Below, in pieces: positions 25,944 to 38,400 of a stretch of DNA of 64,000 bases. The first letter of the stretch is position 1. Each line of letters starts with the position of its first letter. Source of the DNA: Apostichopus japonicus (Eukaryota; Echinodermata; Holothuroidea; Aspidochirotida; Stichopodidae); contig NC_092563.1 in the NCBI RefSeq assembly GCF_037975245.1, positions 8,651,001 to 8,715,000 of the forward strand, read 5' to 3'. The position numbers were made by a program, and so were the translations under genes. Below the pieces are notes generated by a model, which searched no databases, was not told the DNA's origin, and saw only the letters and a program-made list of their open reading frames with translations.

Positions 25944-27039
25944 CAACGGTAATACGGTAGCCCAAATGGACCATTGGTCATTTCAAATTTGTTCACGCAA
26001 TATAGACTAATTTAACTCGTCAAATTTGGGATCTTTTCTCAATGACTTCAAATATTCCCTAGAAAATTCAAATGTTATCGCAAAACATTGATTTTCCTGG
26101 GACTTTGAAAGCTTGCCACCTCATGTCGACTGTTTTATGTCAAACTTTCTACTTTCAATATGGACATTTTGAGAAAATGTTGTAGTATCTTGAACTTTTG
26201 ATTTTTATCTTGAAATATTAGCAATTTTAAATCCGGCTCTATTACTAAAACTATGGACTTTCGTCGAGATCATTTAAATACCTGACACTCTTTTCTCATA
26301 ATGAAATTATCCATCTGAAATGATCAAGACTGCCTCGAAATGCATGCCCAGTTTAGAAAAGTTTGTGTGTGCGTCGCTGAAGGTTAAGAAGCATCCTCCC
26401 CTTTACCACCTACTATTCAAAGTTGGAGAAGAGTGAGTTGCCCTCCTGGTGCCAGTTCTCACCCCCATCCCCACTCCCCCCCCCCCCATAACACAGATAT
26501 AGCGTGGTTAAAGTTTTTCTGCCGTTTACGTTATAGAGTGAGCTAATTATTTGAACAGTTTTATAAATGCAAACAGAATAACAACATGTAGGCCTATAGC
26601 ATAAAATGATTTTTTTTAAATACCTCCATTGGATCGTGAAAAGTGTTTTCTTATCTTTACAGTTTTGCCATGGAAGCCAGTGCTATGTTTACTCAGAATT
26701 CACCATATACTTAGAATTGCAGGAAATAGCCAAGTTTATCGAGAAGTATATAACACTCATTTTTATATTAAACGACTTTTGCTCATGAAATGCCTACTGT
26801 TTTTACTCATGAAGTTATTTACAGTAGAAACTTGGACATGAATAAATCATTTCTATATTCAGTTCAAGGAAACTTATTTGTGTCTGATAAGCAACTGTTA
26901 TCTTGTATGATGTAACAGACACGACATATATTTCATCATGGTTCCTCTTTATATGGATTTAAAACAGAAGTTGGAATAATAGTTATTTAAAAAAAATGAT
27001 GATTTCCGTAATCGTTTCCGATCATTTCCTGGCAGGATG
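25944..27039. other. Gene-free stretch
   Basis: No gene is supported. Two overlapping plus-strand open frames of 60-70 codons near 26606-26841 show no recognisable domain. Confidence 0.4.
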
Positions 27040-27985
27040 GCAGAGACAGAGGTTAAGCCCATGGTATACAGCACATACATTGTAGCAATATGAATGAGTA
27101 TGGCCATATGCACAGTATAGTACTGCATACACGTTGTACTCCACCTAGCTTGGCATACGTGCGTGCAGTATATGCACATACATCTGAAAGTAACTATAGG
27201 ATTCTCCCCTCATTACGCAACGTACCAATATGTGATTCATTTCTTACGTTGTTTCTAATATGAATAGAGGGTGATACCTATTAGCTACTATAATTTCTTT
27301 TTGGGGGTGTGGGGAGCAGGGGCGGATTTTTATTTTAAAGAATAGGGATTTTCCAAGTTTTATTTTGAGCAGAGGGTATACAGCACATGCATTGCAGCAT
27401 TATGAATGAGCATGCGGTATGGCCATATGCACAGTATAGTACTGCATACACGTTGTACTCCACCTAGCTTGGCATACGTGCGTGCAGTATGCACATACAT
27501 CTAAAAATAACGTAGGATTCTCCCCTCATTACGCAACGTATCAAAATGTGATTTATTTCTTACATTGCTTCTAATATGAATGGAGGGTGATACCAATAAG
27601 CTACTATATATTTTTATTTGGGGGGGGGGGGGGGGGATGGGCGGATTTTTATTTTAAAGAATAGGGATTTTCCAAGTTTATTTTGAGCAGAGGGTATACA
27701 GCACATACATTGTAGCAATATGATTGAGCATGCGGTATGCCCACATGCACAGTATAGTATACTGCATACACGTTGTACTCCACCTAGCTTGGCATACGTG
27801 CGTGCAGTAAGCACATACATCTAAAAATAACGTAGGATTCTCCCCTCATTACGCAACGTACCAAAATGTGATTTATTTCTTACGTTGCTTCTAATATGAA
27901 TGGAGGGTGATACCAATATGCTACTATATTTTTTTTCGGGGGGGGGGTGGATTTTTACTTTAAAGAATAGGGATTTTCCAGTTTT
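27040..27985. repeat. Three tandem units of about 320 bp
   Basis: The marker CCACCTAGCTTGGCATACGT occurs at about 27141, 27460 and 27780, giving periods of 319-320 bp. Each unit carries the same order of landmarks: GGTATACAGCACAT, TAGTACTGCATACACGTTG, CTCCCCTCATTACGCAACGTA and a poly-G run followed by CGGATTTTTA. The copies are very similar, so the duplication is recent. Minus-strand open frames in the units are shadows of the repetition. Confidence 0.9.
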
Positions 27986-28780
27986 ATTCGAAGTGTTGAA
28001 CACTTACGGCAAATAAGCTAGTCGTCCGTCGGACAACCTGAGCAGGGTTTTAGGTTGTACAACGTGATCTTTGGTCGTCTCGGACGATCGTTAAATTTGA
28101 GCCCTGCATAAGTCAGCAGCTGGCATGCTAAAAAATATTCACAGTTAAATCAATAACCTTACAATTTTATATGCGTTTGTTTTGGTACATTATATATGTC
28201 TTTTTTCAGTCGAAAATTTAATCTAACTTCTCGTAACTTTAATTAATTAATGTATTTGTCAGGATTAAAAGTTATTATCTATCGCTTATGCTTGATCTTG
28301 TTACTATTTCTAAAAAGTTATCTATCAAATGTCCATTGAGATCAAGTCTTAGATTCTCAAGTTCAGGGTTCAATTCGATACTGTATAATTGCATTTCAAT
28401 TACATTCTCCTGTAAAATTGATAATTTGGTTACATTTAAAGTTTCATTTTTTTTTAAATAAAATCATATAAAAAGTGATATTCTCTGTATATTGTCAGAT
28501 ACAATGGCACCAGGGGGTGCACTCCGTGCATTCATAACACTTGCGTAATACGCACTCAATGACAGTTATACACAGCCATGACATTTTGGCCTATCATTTT
28601 ATGCTCCATTGGTAACGTTCATCGAACTGTAAATAAATTGGGATATTCCGGAATGATTCTCGATTCATTCATTTCTATACATCTCTTGTTAGAAACACTA
28701 GTTCCCTGCCATTAAAACCAAACTAAACATCTCAATTGTGTCTGGGTTTTTGCTTTAGTTGAGTCTCGTCTATCCGATAT
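27986..28780. other. Gene-free stretch
   Basis: No gene is recognised; AT-rich DNA. Around 28020-28100 is a more balanced patch (GTCGTCCGTCGGACAACC and GTCGTCTCGGACGATCG) that may be the end of an undefined repeat. Confidence 0.35.
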
Positions 28781-28789
28781 GTTCAGTGA

Positions 28790-29384
28790 TTAACCTTCGC
28801 CACGTGTCGCGATCTTGCGCAATGTTTATTGCTTCCTCGAAATTGTTAATGTTAACGTCCTTAAATTGCGACTTTATTTTTCCTTTCCAAGCAAGGTAGT
28901 CACGGGCCTTCCTATACTGGTTTAGCCGTAGGTCTCAATGCTTCAATACCTTAAAGCAACCTTTGCTGGAGCGTCCTCCTGGAGTCTTGCTACATGACCG
29001 AAAAATCTCAATCTTCTATGTGCGACTATGGATGACCAAGGTGTTTGGTTGGTTTCATTGTAGAGCTCATCGTTTGATAACCAATTGTTATTGGTCCATC
29101 TAATGTTGAGAATATTACGAAGTAGTCTCCTTTGAAAAGCGCCAATTTTGCGATCAAGATCCTTCGTGGTGCCCCACAGTTTGCAATTGTACCAAAAAAA
29201 AACTCTTTAATAAAGCCTCTAAAATCCCAAGCTTAATGTTTCGGCTTATGTTATTGCTTTTGAAAATACTTGACAGTGTGTTGAAAGTATCGTTGGTTAT
29301 ACCAATTCTTCGGTTAATATCTTTTTCGGTCCCCAGCAAGCTTCCAACATATTTACACTCCAATATACTACAATATAGTAGTCA
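28790..29384 (-). pseudogene. Non-LTR retrotransposon (LINE) RT C-terminal fragment
   Basis: Read on the minus strand from about 29363, the translation begins KYVGSLLGTEKDINRRIG, followed by TNDTFNTLSSIFKSNNIS and LKLGILEALLKSFF. After a frameshift near 29200 it continues in another frame with text of the type RRLLRNILNIRWTNN and HRRLRFFGHVARL. These are the conserved words after the RT catalytic core in many animal LINEs. The copy is frameshifted, 5'-truncated and inactive. It is cut off at the target duplication of the hAT element at 29393. Confidence 0.75.
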
Positions 29385-29392
29385 TCAATTTA

Positions 29393-31334
29393 CAGTGGCG
29401 TAGCCAGCGGGGGGGAATGAAATGTTCGCCCCCCCCCCCACTTGCCCCCCCAAATGGAATTATTGACTGAGAAAAAAAAACTTGAATGCACACTAAATAT
29501 GTTGCTGGGCCTATGTGCATATTACCATGGTTTTTATGCAATTTTTATTCTTTACCTTTTACCTAATTCTCTATCTGCGAAATTGGGTGGCCAAAATAAA
29601 AATCACTTTCATGGGAACATTGCCTTGAAAAAGAATTTGACCCAAGCAGCAGCGCAAAAAAACGCCACTGTCTCTGTATTGTCAAATGTGGAAACGGGTT
29701 GGCAATTTAATGAAACGGTCTCCGCGGCACTCACAAGCGGAGGCTACGTTCAGTTTATGTTCACATGGTTATCCCTGATCCCTGGATTGTGTTCCGAAAT
29801 GATTCACATGTGAGTGACGTGTATGGCAGAATGAATATCACAGTATTTAACAATTTGCTTTGTGACTGACAAGTTTTGCTACGCCTACGCGACCAATCGC
29901 GCTGTGTTTCTTTGGTTAGGTACATTCAACACAGAACTAGCCTAGTAGTCTATATACTGTACGTTTGTGTTTCCGTACTGAGCTCATAGGGCGCGAAATA
30001 CATTGTAAAATGGCATCAGCTAATAAGAGTGGTCTTGAATATTTCTTTAGATTTCTAATTAGATGAAACCATCTCAAGAAAAAGATGATAGTCACGACTT
30101 AGGGAAGGGGGGGGGGGGGGGAAGAGGCCAAGACTAGATCTAGGCCCGAAAGGAATGGAAGGTGAAAGCACTGCCGGTACTGACGATGCGGATCTCCCAG
30201 AATACGTTTTAGCCGAACAAAGTGATAACACAAATTTGATTGAGGAGGCGGATCATGATATGCAAAGGCGATTGCCAGCACGGCTACGTGACAGCGTGGT
30301 AACAGAGCGGTTAATGGCAGAGGAGGATACGTCAACTACGAAGGAGAGCATCAAGATACACGTGTTCTATCTGATCGTCGATACCAGCACCGCGGAAATG
30401 AACAAGCGCTTCTCCACAGAAAACTGCCAGATCATGAGAGGGATTCAATCACTGAATCCAGAGAGTAAGGATTTCCTCTCAATGGGAAGCGTCGAACAGT
30501 TTGGCCAAGTTTTCGATGCGACTCGCATGGAAGACCTCAAACACGAGGTTCCGCAAGCACAGAGACTCCTCCAGCGCAAGTTCGCTAACACGGGAGAGAC
30601 GCCACCACCCAACCTTCTGTCGCTGACATCGTTTCTGGAGCCATATAAAGATGTCTTTGCAGAGCTGTTCCGCCTTTGTAAAATTGCCATTGCCAATCCG
30701 GTATCGAGTGCTGGATGCGAGCGCAGCTTCTCAACATTGAAGCTTGTCAAAACATATCTGCGGAACACAATGTCAGAGTCGCCTTAGCGATCTCGGAGTT
30801 TTACATATCGAGAGGGAACTGTCCGGGGGGGGGGTCAATTTGGACGAATTCGTCGATAAGTTCGCAGACAGTCATCAGAATAGGCGAATTAACCTTCGCT
30901 AGACTGTTTGAGTGAGCCCTAGACAGTGCAAAAGAAGGGCCCGAAGGGGGAATGATAACATCTTTTGTTGATTGGGGGGGGGAGGGGGGTGGTTACACTC
31001 CCAGGCAAGTCAGATAACATGCTGATCATCTTTGAATACTGACAGAAAGAGCATAGTCTATTCAGATTTTAAAGAGAATTATCGATGACTTTTCAGTGAT
31101 CTGTTTTATCGTTAATAATACCTATATGTGGAAATAACATAAAACGTCGGCTAACTAGAGTGACCATCTGTACCCTACATTGCTGACACAATACCCGATT
31201 TGCCACAGTTTGTCATGCAAACTGTTTGGTATGTCTTTTGTACTAGCTTAGTCTGCCCCACCAATCAGACCCTTCGCCCTCCCCCCCCCCCAATTGCCCC
31301 CCCCCCCAGATGGAAAAGTCTGGCTACGCCACTG
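29393..31334 (+). mobile_element. hAT-superfamily DNA transposon, internally decayed, 1942 bp
   Basis: The ends CAGTGGCGTAGCCAGCG (29393) and, as reverse complement, CAGTGGCGTAGCCAGAC (ending 31334) form a TIR. They are flanked by a perfect 8-bp target duplication TCAATTTA at 29385-29392 and 31335-31342. Inside is a broken transposase at 30155-30897. Several long G and C runs sit next to both TIRs. The TIR shares CAGTGGCGTAG with the three shorter MITEs of the window, so this element or a relative may be their source family. Confidence 0.92.
30155..30897 (+). pseudogene. hAT transposase remnant (C-terminal dimerisation region)
   Basis: The open frame from 30155 encodes 210 residues. Its end (residues about 165-208) has the hAT C-terminal dimerisation signature: an LCKIAIANPVSSAGCERSFS block followed by LKLVKTYLRNTMSE. 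At about 30778 a one-base shift breaks the frame; the next frame continues with RLSDLGVLHIERE, which is how this domain normally proceeds, and ends at 30897. The part before residue 80 does not look like a complete DDE catalytic core, and an autonomous hAT transposase is usually 600 aa or more. A possible original start (MASANKSGLEYFF) lies at about 30010 in a frame that closes quickly. It is dead for transposition. Confidence 0.82.
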
Positions 31335-31342
31335 TCAATTTA

Positions 31343-32025
31343 GCACCTTCGTCACTTTGCAAAATCATTGCACAGTGCTGTATCAAACTGCAAGTGTAGC
31401 ATATTAAACAAATATCGTGAAAATGCGTCTTCTTACATTCTTGCACCCACAACTTGTACAAAACAGAGCGTTTAAAATTAACTCATATAAAAATCAGCGC
31501 TCAATAAGTCTTCCATTGAATACTATGGACTTGTTTCAAACACTGTCGGTAAGCTTAGAACCTCCGGCGTATCAATTTTCTCCAGTAACGAATGTGACAA
31601 TATGGAGCTATAGTATCAAAAATCAGTCTTTATGTATTAAGGATCGGCAAGTACCACGCCGGTTTGGCCATTTTACTTAACGCTTGCGTCGAAACCTGAG
31701 TTATAACTTTCTTTACGGGTTCGTAGACCAGTTTTGAAGAAAAAAAATCGTATTTTTTATTGGACCTACGTTCCTGTTTGGTGTGGTCATTTTGGACAAC
31801 AAGCATTCGCTCATTGCTGACGTCCAACCTTTCCAATCCCAGGGTGTAATGTTATCAGGACAGCCGAATATAATATTTCTGGAAATATTGAAATTTGCTG
31901 AACTGGAATGCTAATTCTATGCAAGAGATGAACGAACTAACATACGCCCATTATGGACCCTATATCTACGCATTATGGAAACGGTCAGGTCCGAATGTAA
32001 TGCCGTTATAATGTTTTACCTGCTC
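31343..32025. other. Gene-free stretch between elements
   Basis: No gene is supported. Short open frames on both strands have no recognisable domain. Confidence 0.35.
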
Positions 32026-32166
32026 CTGTATAGATCTGGGAATGGTAAAAGGTCCTTTTCTGAGGGCAAGTCGTGGAACAGTCTTCCCCCAAATTTGAAA
32101 AGCTTGCCAAATGTTAATATTTTTAGACGCAATATGAAAACTTATATATTTTCTTTAGATGTCTGA
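32026..32166 (+). pseudogene. Retroelement ORF2 C-terminal tail fragment
   Basis: The open frame read through here contains GKRSFSEGKSWNSLPPNLK followed by FRRNMKTYIFS and stop. The word order RSFS..G..WNSLP..L(K/R)....FR..MK.Y.F is the usual C-terminal end of reverse transcriptase ORFs in many animal non-LTR elements. There is no RT core upstream, so this is a 5'-truncated fragment. Confidence 0.55.
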
Positions 32167-32491
32167 TATTTGTTTGTCTATCTTTTGCCGTCTTTTGTGT
32201 GCATTTGGATGTTGACCGTTTTTCTACTGCGTTATATTGTATATGTATATTTGTATTGAGGGCCCTAGAAACTTGAACAGTTTCTCACGAAACAGATCTT
32301 TTGGAGAAGTTTTCGCGTATATATTGCATTCAGAGTCTTAGACTGGCTGGGACCCTCTCCTTTTTTCTGGTGATATTTATGGTCTTTGCTCTGGGTTACG
32401 ACTTTTAAGTAGTATGACAATTGAAAACATTCTCAATGAATTGAAGAGTATTGCGAGCGATGTAGTTGCTGATGGGCTTGAACATTTCAAT

Positions 32492-32852
32492 CAGTGGCGT
32501 AGGAAGGTACTTTTGAGTGGGGGGGCTGAAGATTGATGGCCGGCCTGGGGGAGGGGTCTAAGGGGAGGGGGACACCCCCTCCCCTTTGGAATTTTTTGCA
32601 TTTCCAGGTGGCCTCAGATGCAATTTGGTGCAATATAGCACACTTCAACACCCACTCCGTTTTGTAAACTTAATTTTGTATTTTCACCTGGCCTTAGATG
32701 CAATTTGGTGCTCCAAATGAGATTTTTTTTCTCATTTGGAAATGAAAAAGGGGTTTTCTGATTTGCGAAGCGGGGGGGCAGAATGATACTTCCGCCCCTC
32801 CACATTTTTCACTGGGGGCTGACGCCCCCCCCCCCCGGTTCCTACGCCCTTG
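32492..32852 (+). mobile_element. hAT-type MITE, second copy, 361 bp
   Basis: Near-identical to the element at 14492: same CAGTGGCGTAGGAAGG / GGTTCCTACGCCCTTG ends and same interior, with differences mainly in homopolymer length. It has its own 8-bp target duplication, ATTTCAAT (32484-32491 and 32853-32860). The minus-strand open frame inside both copies is a shadow. Confidence 0.92.
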
Positions 32853-32892
32853 ATTTCAATCAATACAACGGTTGCAGTACAGCTGTAGATTA

Positions 32893-33019
32893 CAGTGGCG
32901 TAGGAAGGTACTTTTGAGTGGGGGGCTGAAGACTGATGGCCGGCCTGGGGGAGGGGTTTAAGGGGGGTTTACACTGGGGGGGCTGGCGCCCCCCAGCCCC
33001 CCCGGTTCCTACGCCCTTG
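32893..33019 (+). mobile_element. hAT-type MITE, internally deleted copy, 127 bp
   Basis: Same ends as the two longer copies, but after TTTAAGGGG the sequence jumps to the 3' portion (ACTGGGGGGGCTGGCGCC). About 235 bp of interior is missing. It has an 8-bp target duplication GTAGATTA (32885-32892 and 33020-33027), so the deleted form itself transposed. It lies only 40 bp from the previous copy. Confidence 0.92.
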
Positions 33020-33027
33020 GTAGATTA

Positions 33028-35028
33028 TGATATTGTGCAGATAATCAATCATATTCTTTTCCCGAATCTGAGCGATGGCGGTTTTGTGTCATGCCCTTGT
33101 GCCATGCTTGGGCCAAGTAATCATTTTCCAAAACGTTATTAACGCTTACTTATTTAATTTCCCAAATGATAATTTTTCTTTATTAGGAACTATGAATTTA
33201 TGATTGCAAAAATTTAATTGTTTCTGTATACGTTTGGTAAATAATAAATCGCTTAATTAGATGGCAACCTCTATCTTCGAAAACTTACTAAAAACAAAAC
33301 TAATTAACATGAGCTTGGTGAATTGGTATTTTCAAAGTTAGCAGTCTGTTACCACAAGTGATTGATTTCTTATGAAAAAAAAGGACTTAATTTTTGTATA
33401 ATAATTAATGGTGTATACAATTGATAACTTTAATACGAAATGGGCTGGTTGTTCTTGGTGGCCTTCACTTATAGATCTTGACAAAAATAACAGTCGAGAT
33501 GTAATTGTTATTACATATGATTCGCTTATATTTCTCACCAGCTTTCATACATAATTGCAAAAACATTTAACAAACCTTCACAATCTTCTTCAAATCTTAA
33601 CACTTCCACACATTTGATTGGACACTCATGATGGACAAAATACCCAGCAGCACATGTGAATTAATTGAAACGCATTTGCTTTTTTTCTGTACATTTTTAA
33701 GCAGTGCTGTTTATCTTTAATACTGATTTCACAAACGAACGATGTGTTGCCTCATCATGCTGGATTTGTTAGCTATCACATTACACAATGTACGAAATAA
33801 AAAGGCTAAACTTACTGTAGTGCTTGTAATACTTTATTAAAGTAACTGACTTATTTTTTATTAGTCTGTGTTCCAAAATAATTGAAACAAAAGCAAAAAC
33901 AATGTATTGGCTCGCATAAATTTGCACGTTAAACATACCAGACTGAGTGAACCTTATCATAACGTTATATTCTTTATGCGGTTTTTGGAATACACATCAA
34001 ACAATGTGTGTGTGAATGGGTTTTTAATTATTATACCTATTTGATTGCTTGTGTTCATGTTAAGTGGACTTATTTGCTCACCGTCACACAGTTTGTCGAC
34101 GTGTCTTGCAAAACTTGAACACCATTACACCATCCCGTCTGAATTCCGAGTTGGTACTTATAAACTGTACAGACAGATGTGGGAAGAGACGTTACTACAT
34201 ACTTCAATCGATGTAGGTCTTCGGCAATCAAATTATAAAAAAATATATTTAATCTTAATAAGTTTCTATATCTTATGAAGATTTAAAGTTGGTACTCAAT
34301 CACTATTTTGCACGACTGTTCTGTCTACTACATAATATTCAAAGATATATTTACAGTGGCACTTAACCTTTCCCTTTCTTCAAATACAGTATATATATTA
34401 CATAGCATATCTCAATAGTTTATCGTATATAAATATATATAACATAGCATATCTTAAAAGTTTATCGCCAAACATCCTGTGTTTGTATTTTGGTTGTGTG
34501 CACACTCCTTCCAAACACAACATTGAACACAAACTGCTATAATAAAAAAGGCAAACTGCCAAAATTAGAAGTCTGGAATTTACCTTACGTGTTTGAGCGG
34601 ATAAGATCTACTCTACATTTTGAACACGAGGTCAGTTTAGTATACACATGAACATAAACCATGAATCCTTCATCAAGAAATGAGGAAGCTCATAGCCTAA
34701 TTGCTTGATTACATCTATAAAAACATAGCCCAACCAGGCTCGGATAAACCCAATTGTATTTTCATGCGTTCTTTTAAGTCGACTAACTATTCTTAATCTT
34801 GTGACGGTCTTCAAGCTGTAGCCTTTTGAAGACCAAGGCAACGTATTTTAGCCTTCCGAGTTCCGACCTCTTATGACCTTTGTAGCCTTGTGACTGACCA
34901 TATCTCGAGGCTTCAAGGGAAAGACCAAATTTGTGCCACTCAACATCTGTACAGTTCACATCTCATTAGAACACCAGCATATAACAAACCCTATATTATC
35001 ACCTGTTTTTGTTTGAGAAATAAGAATT
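33028..35028. other. Gene-free stretch, 3' side of the minus-strand gene
   Basis: No coding exon is recognised. A tandem duplication of about 55 bp (TTACATAGCATATCTCAATAGTTTATCG and its near copy) lies at about 34397-34468. The 3' UTR of the minus-strand gene must lie in its upper end, but I see no clear poly(A) signal. Confidence 0.4.
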
Positions 35029-35479
35029 TTATCCTTCATCTATTACAGTATGCCAGTTCATATTTCTGCTGTTAATGAGACCTCCAACACCAAAAAGCAC
35101 TTTGGGCTTTGTCTTCTTTACTGGTGCATTGACTCTATGTAGGGCCTCGGATAGTGGCATTATATTACAGTGAACTAAGGGATATATGGTAAAATTATTC
35201 CCTTGGTTCTTGTATTCCTGCTTTAAATAATTAATATCATTAGTCACATTTTCATAGTCAAGTCTTTCATTTTCTTTGCTTGAATTTTGCTTAGATGACA
35301 CTTTAGAGCAGTCGCTCTTAGTTTTCCCTTTCACATAGTTAGAGGGTATTCTGCTACTGCTGCCTCGGTCTCCTTTGGGCTTTTTGGATTTCATCATCTC
35401 ATCTGCAGGTGATTTTCCTCTGTTTGAATTTGTGTCCTGCTGCTCTTCTATTTGATGATTATCCATACTGTGCTGAGAC
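35029..35479 (-). CDS. Exon 5 (last coding exon) of the minus-strand gene
   Basis: Acceptor CCGTTTACAG, stop TAA at 35031-35029. The split Arg codon (AG+G) joins KKRSTQYR to SQHSMDNHQ. It encodes a Ser/Lys-rich disordered part and a C-terminal, more hydrophobic 60 residues. Confidence 0.75.
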
Positions 35480-38400
35480 CTGTAAACGGCAAAAGAGCAA
35501 ACACTATCATAGCAACTGGCCACATGGCTAGAAGGTGGCTGTAAGTACGTTCCAACACATAAAATAACATGGGCTTCTATGGTTACTACAGTATACTGTA
35601 CATGACAGTTGGCAGGTAGATTAATAACACATACAACAGCATGGGCTCCTACAGTGACTACAGCATAGATAAGAGTTGGCAGGTAGATTGATAACATATT
35701 GTACATCAGGGATGAGACTGAGCCGGGGGAAAAAAATCTGAAATTTATCGATCGCCGTCCTGGGGGAGGGGTTTAAGGGGAGGGGGTGTCCCCCTCCCCT
35801 TTAGAAATTTTTTGTCAGGTAAGGAGGGCTTAGATGCAAAATGGTGGACTCTAGATGGAATCTATCACATCAAGTAACTCGCCAAAAAAGTGTGGAATTT
35901 CTGCTTGTATAATTTATCCATTAGCTTTTTGAACCAAAAAAAGGCTTTTTTGCTTGCTTTGTGCTACTTGATTCCACCACTGGTCAAATTCGGTGTTCCT
36001 TCCCTTCACAGTCCAGCATGTTCGGCAAAAAAAAAAAAAATAAAAAAAAATTAAATAAAAAATTAAATAAAAAAAATAATAAAAAATAATAAAAAACGCG
36101 AATTACGAGAAAATGAGAAGAAAAAAAATCGGAAATCCGCGTTTCCGCGGAAGAGTCTCGTATTTGTATTTTAGATCCTCCTGCAAGCAAGAAATTGCGA
36201 AGAAGCCATCATTGGCTTATCAAAGCCACAAGCTGACCGAAGTCAGTCACTAAGATTCATATTTAACGTCCATGATTATGAATTGTCAATTGTCAACAAC
36301 TTTGTACCTGGACGACAAACATTAATCTTGGAGTGACTCGAACTCGGGACCTATATTCAATATTAGATTAATAACACATTCAATAGCACAGGCTCCGCGC
36401 TCCTACAGAATAGATTACAGTTAGCAGGTAGATTGATAACACATTCAATATCATGGGCTCCTGCAGTGACTACAGCATCGGTCAGTAATGTTATTAGAGA
36501 AAAAAAATTTAAGTTTGCATCCCAGCAAGCCCCCCACAAAGTTTGCGTCCCGTAAAAATAAGCTAGCGTCCCGATTGAACACCAATTGCGTTTATCGTTT
36601 GACCAACTTTTACTAGTGTAGTTGTAAAGATGTGATCGTATCACTACCTCTACTTAGTGAATGTTATACACAATATATAGAGCAGATGGCTCAGTGCCTT
36701 AGCTTCGCTGTTTGACAGAGGCGGCCCGGCCCACACATTCTTTCGCCCTCCCTGACGTTTCAACCAATTTTACATCCCCCCCCCCCCCTCCCCTCCTTCA
36801 TACGACCTTGTACTGCCCTACTCGCCAACTCCGTAGTAGCTCCAACAACTAACTCTTCAAAAATCCCAGTACCTACAGTGTGAATATCTCTCGCTAAATT
36901 GCACGTAGTTCATTGTACAACTACTGCACATACAGTAGGCCTACATACTTTAGGCCTGTTCGAGCTTAATTTTAAACACATTCGCAAATCCTCAACACCT
37001 GATCCAATATTTATCCTGAGCTCTTTGCAAACAATCGTCTATACGAAAATTACAGTGCGCCTACAGTATGTGAATAGCTTTTTACGCAATGTCAATTAAA
37101 AAATATCAAACATCATTGTTCTAAAGTACAGTAGTTTACACATGAATGTTGAACCAAAATAAAATTTTGGAACATAGAGATGTAACCACATTCAGTATTC
37201 ACTTCCCTCAGCAAGCTTTCACTCACATTTGTCACAACATGAAATAATTGGCTCCATATAGGAAAGGCAGTAATATTGCAGGAGACAACATATGTCAGTT
37301 CATTTACATTTACAGTAATATTGTGACTTACCTGTACTGTGTACTTCTCTTCTTGCGCTGCTTTATGGCAGTCCTCCCCTCAGGCCTTTCTCTCGACTTA
37401 AAACATTTTCTTGGAGACTGCCTTCCAGGTGCATTTGTGTGTTTCACTGGTGATGAAAAAATCTCTCCTTCATCTTCTTCATCATCAGAGGAAGAGATAA
37501 TAGTGACAACCCCATCATCTATTCTCCTCTTGAATGCAGAAGTAACATCTTGGTTGTTTGTCACAGAACTTAAAAGAGAAGAGACAAATATTAAGAAAGA
37601 AAGCAGGGTGAATAACAGAATATACTACTGTATGCAAATACAAGTTGCAATGACACAATATTGTTTAAGAGCTTTATAACAAAGTTATGTACATATTTGT
37701 ATGTACTGTACTGTATGATCTGCAATAAGAGGGGGTAATGGACATCTTCAACATTGCAATCTCTTTAGTCAAAACTAAAGCTGCAAGGCAGTGCTGAGAC
37801 GCTCTTATTGAAACAAGTGTTTGAATGCCACCATGTCAAATGACCACACAATAAGATAACGTACAGACTAGATTAATACAGCTGCGAGATTACTGATAAG
37901 TCAACTAATAAACCATTTTGTTGTATTCTCCAGCAGGAAATTTCAATTTCTTGACCTCATGACACTTTATATCTAATGTGAGCCATAATATACTTAAAAT
38001 GTTACTCACTAGGAGAGCCTAACTGCAGTACCAATTATAACGTTGGAAACTCAAAGCAAGATATTAGATTATTCAAACTCCAAGCAAGATATAAGATTAT
38101 TCAATCTCCAAGCAAGCTATTAGAATTCAAACTCCAAGCAAGATATTACTATTATTCAAACTCCAAGCACGATATCAGATTATAACCTGGAATGATAGCT
38201 GAGCCTCAGTGATATTTAACAATTTAAAACAGTTAAAAGTTGCCTAAAGTCATCATTTAGGAAAAGAGAGGCTAACTAATGCAAGGAACACAAGTTTGCA
38301 GATACATGAACCAAATCCATGCCTCTCAGCTTTGCCTGCCTGATGCCTTCTTCTCTCATGATGGGAAATAGGAATGCACCAACTTACCAAGTTGTAAGCT

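Noticed and set aside
29442-29813. 123-codon open frame inside the hAT element
   Set aside because: Begins in the TIR-proximal C/G tract and shows no similarity to transposase; most likely chance.
37248-37679. 143-codon plus-strand open frame
   Set aside because: It is the antisense shadow of exon 4 of the minus-strand gene, whose splice sites and phases fit.
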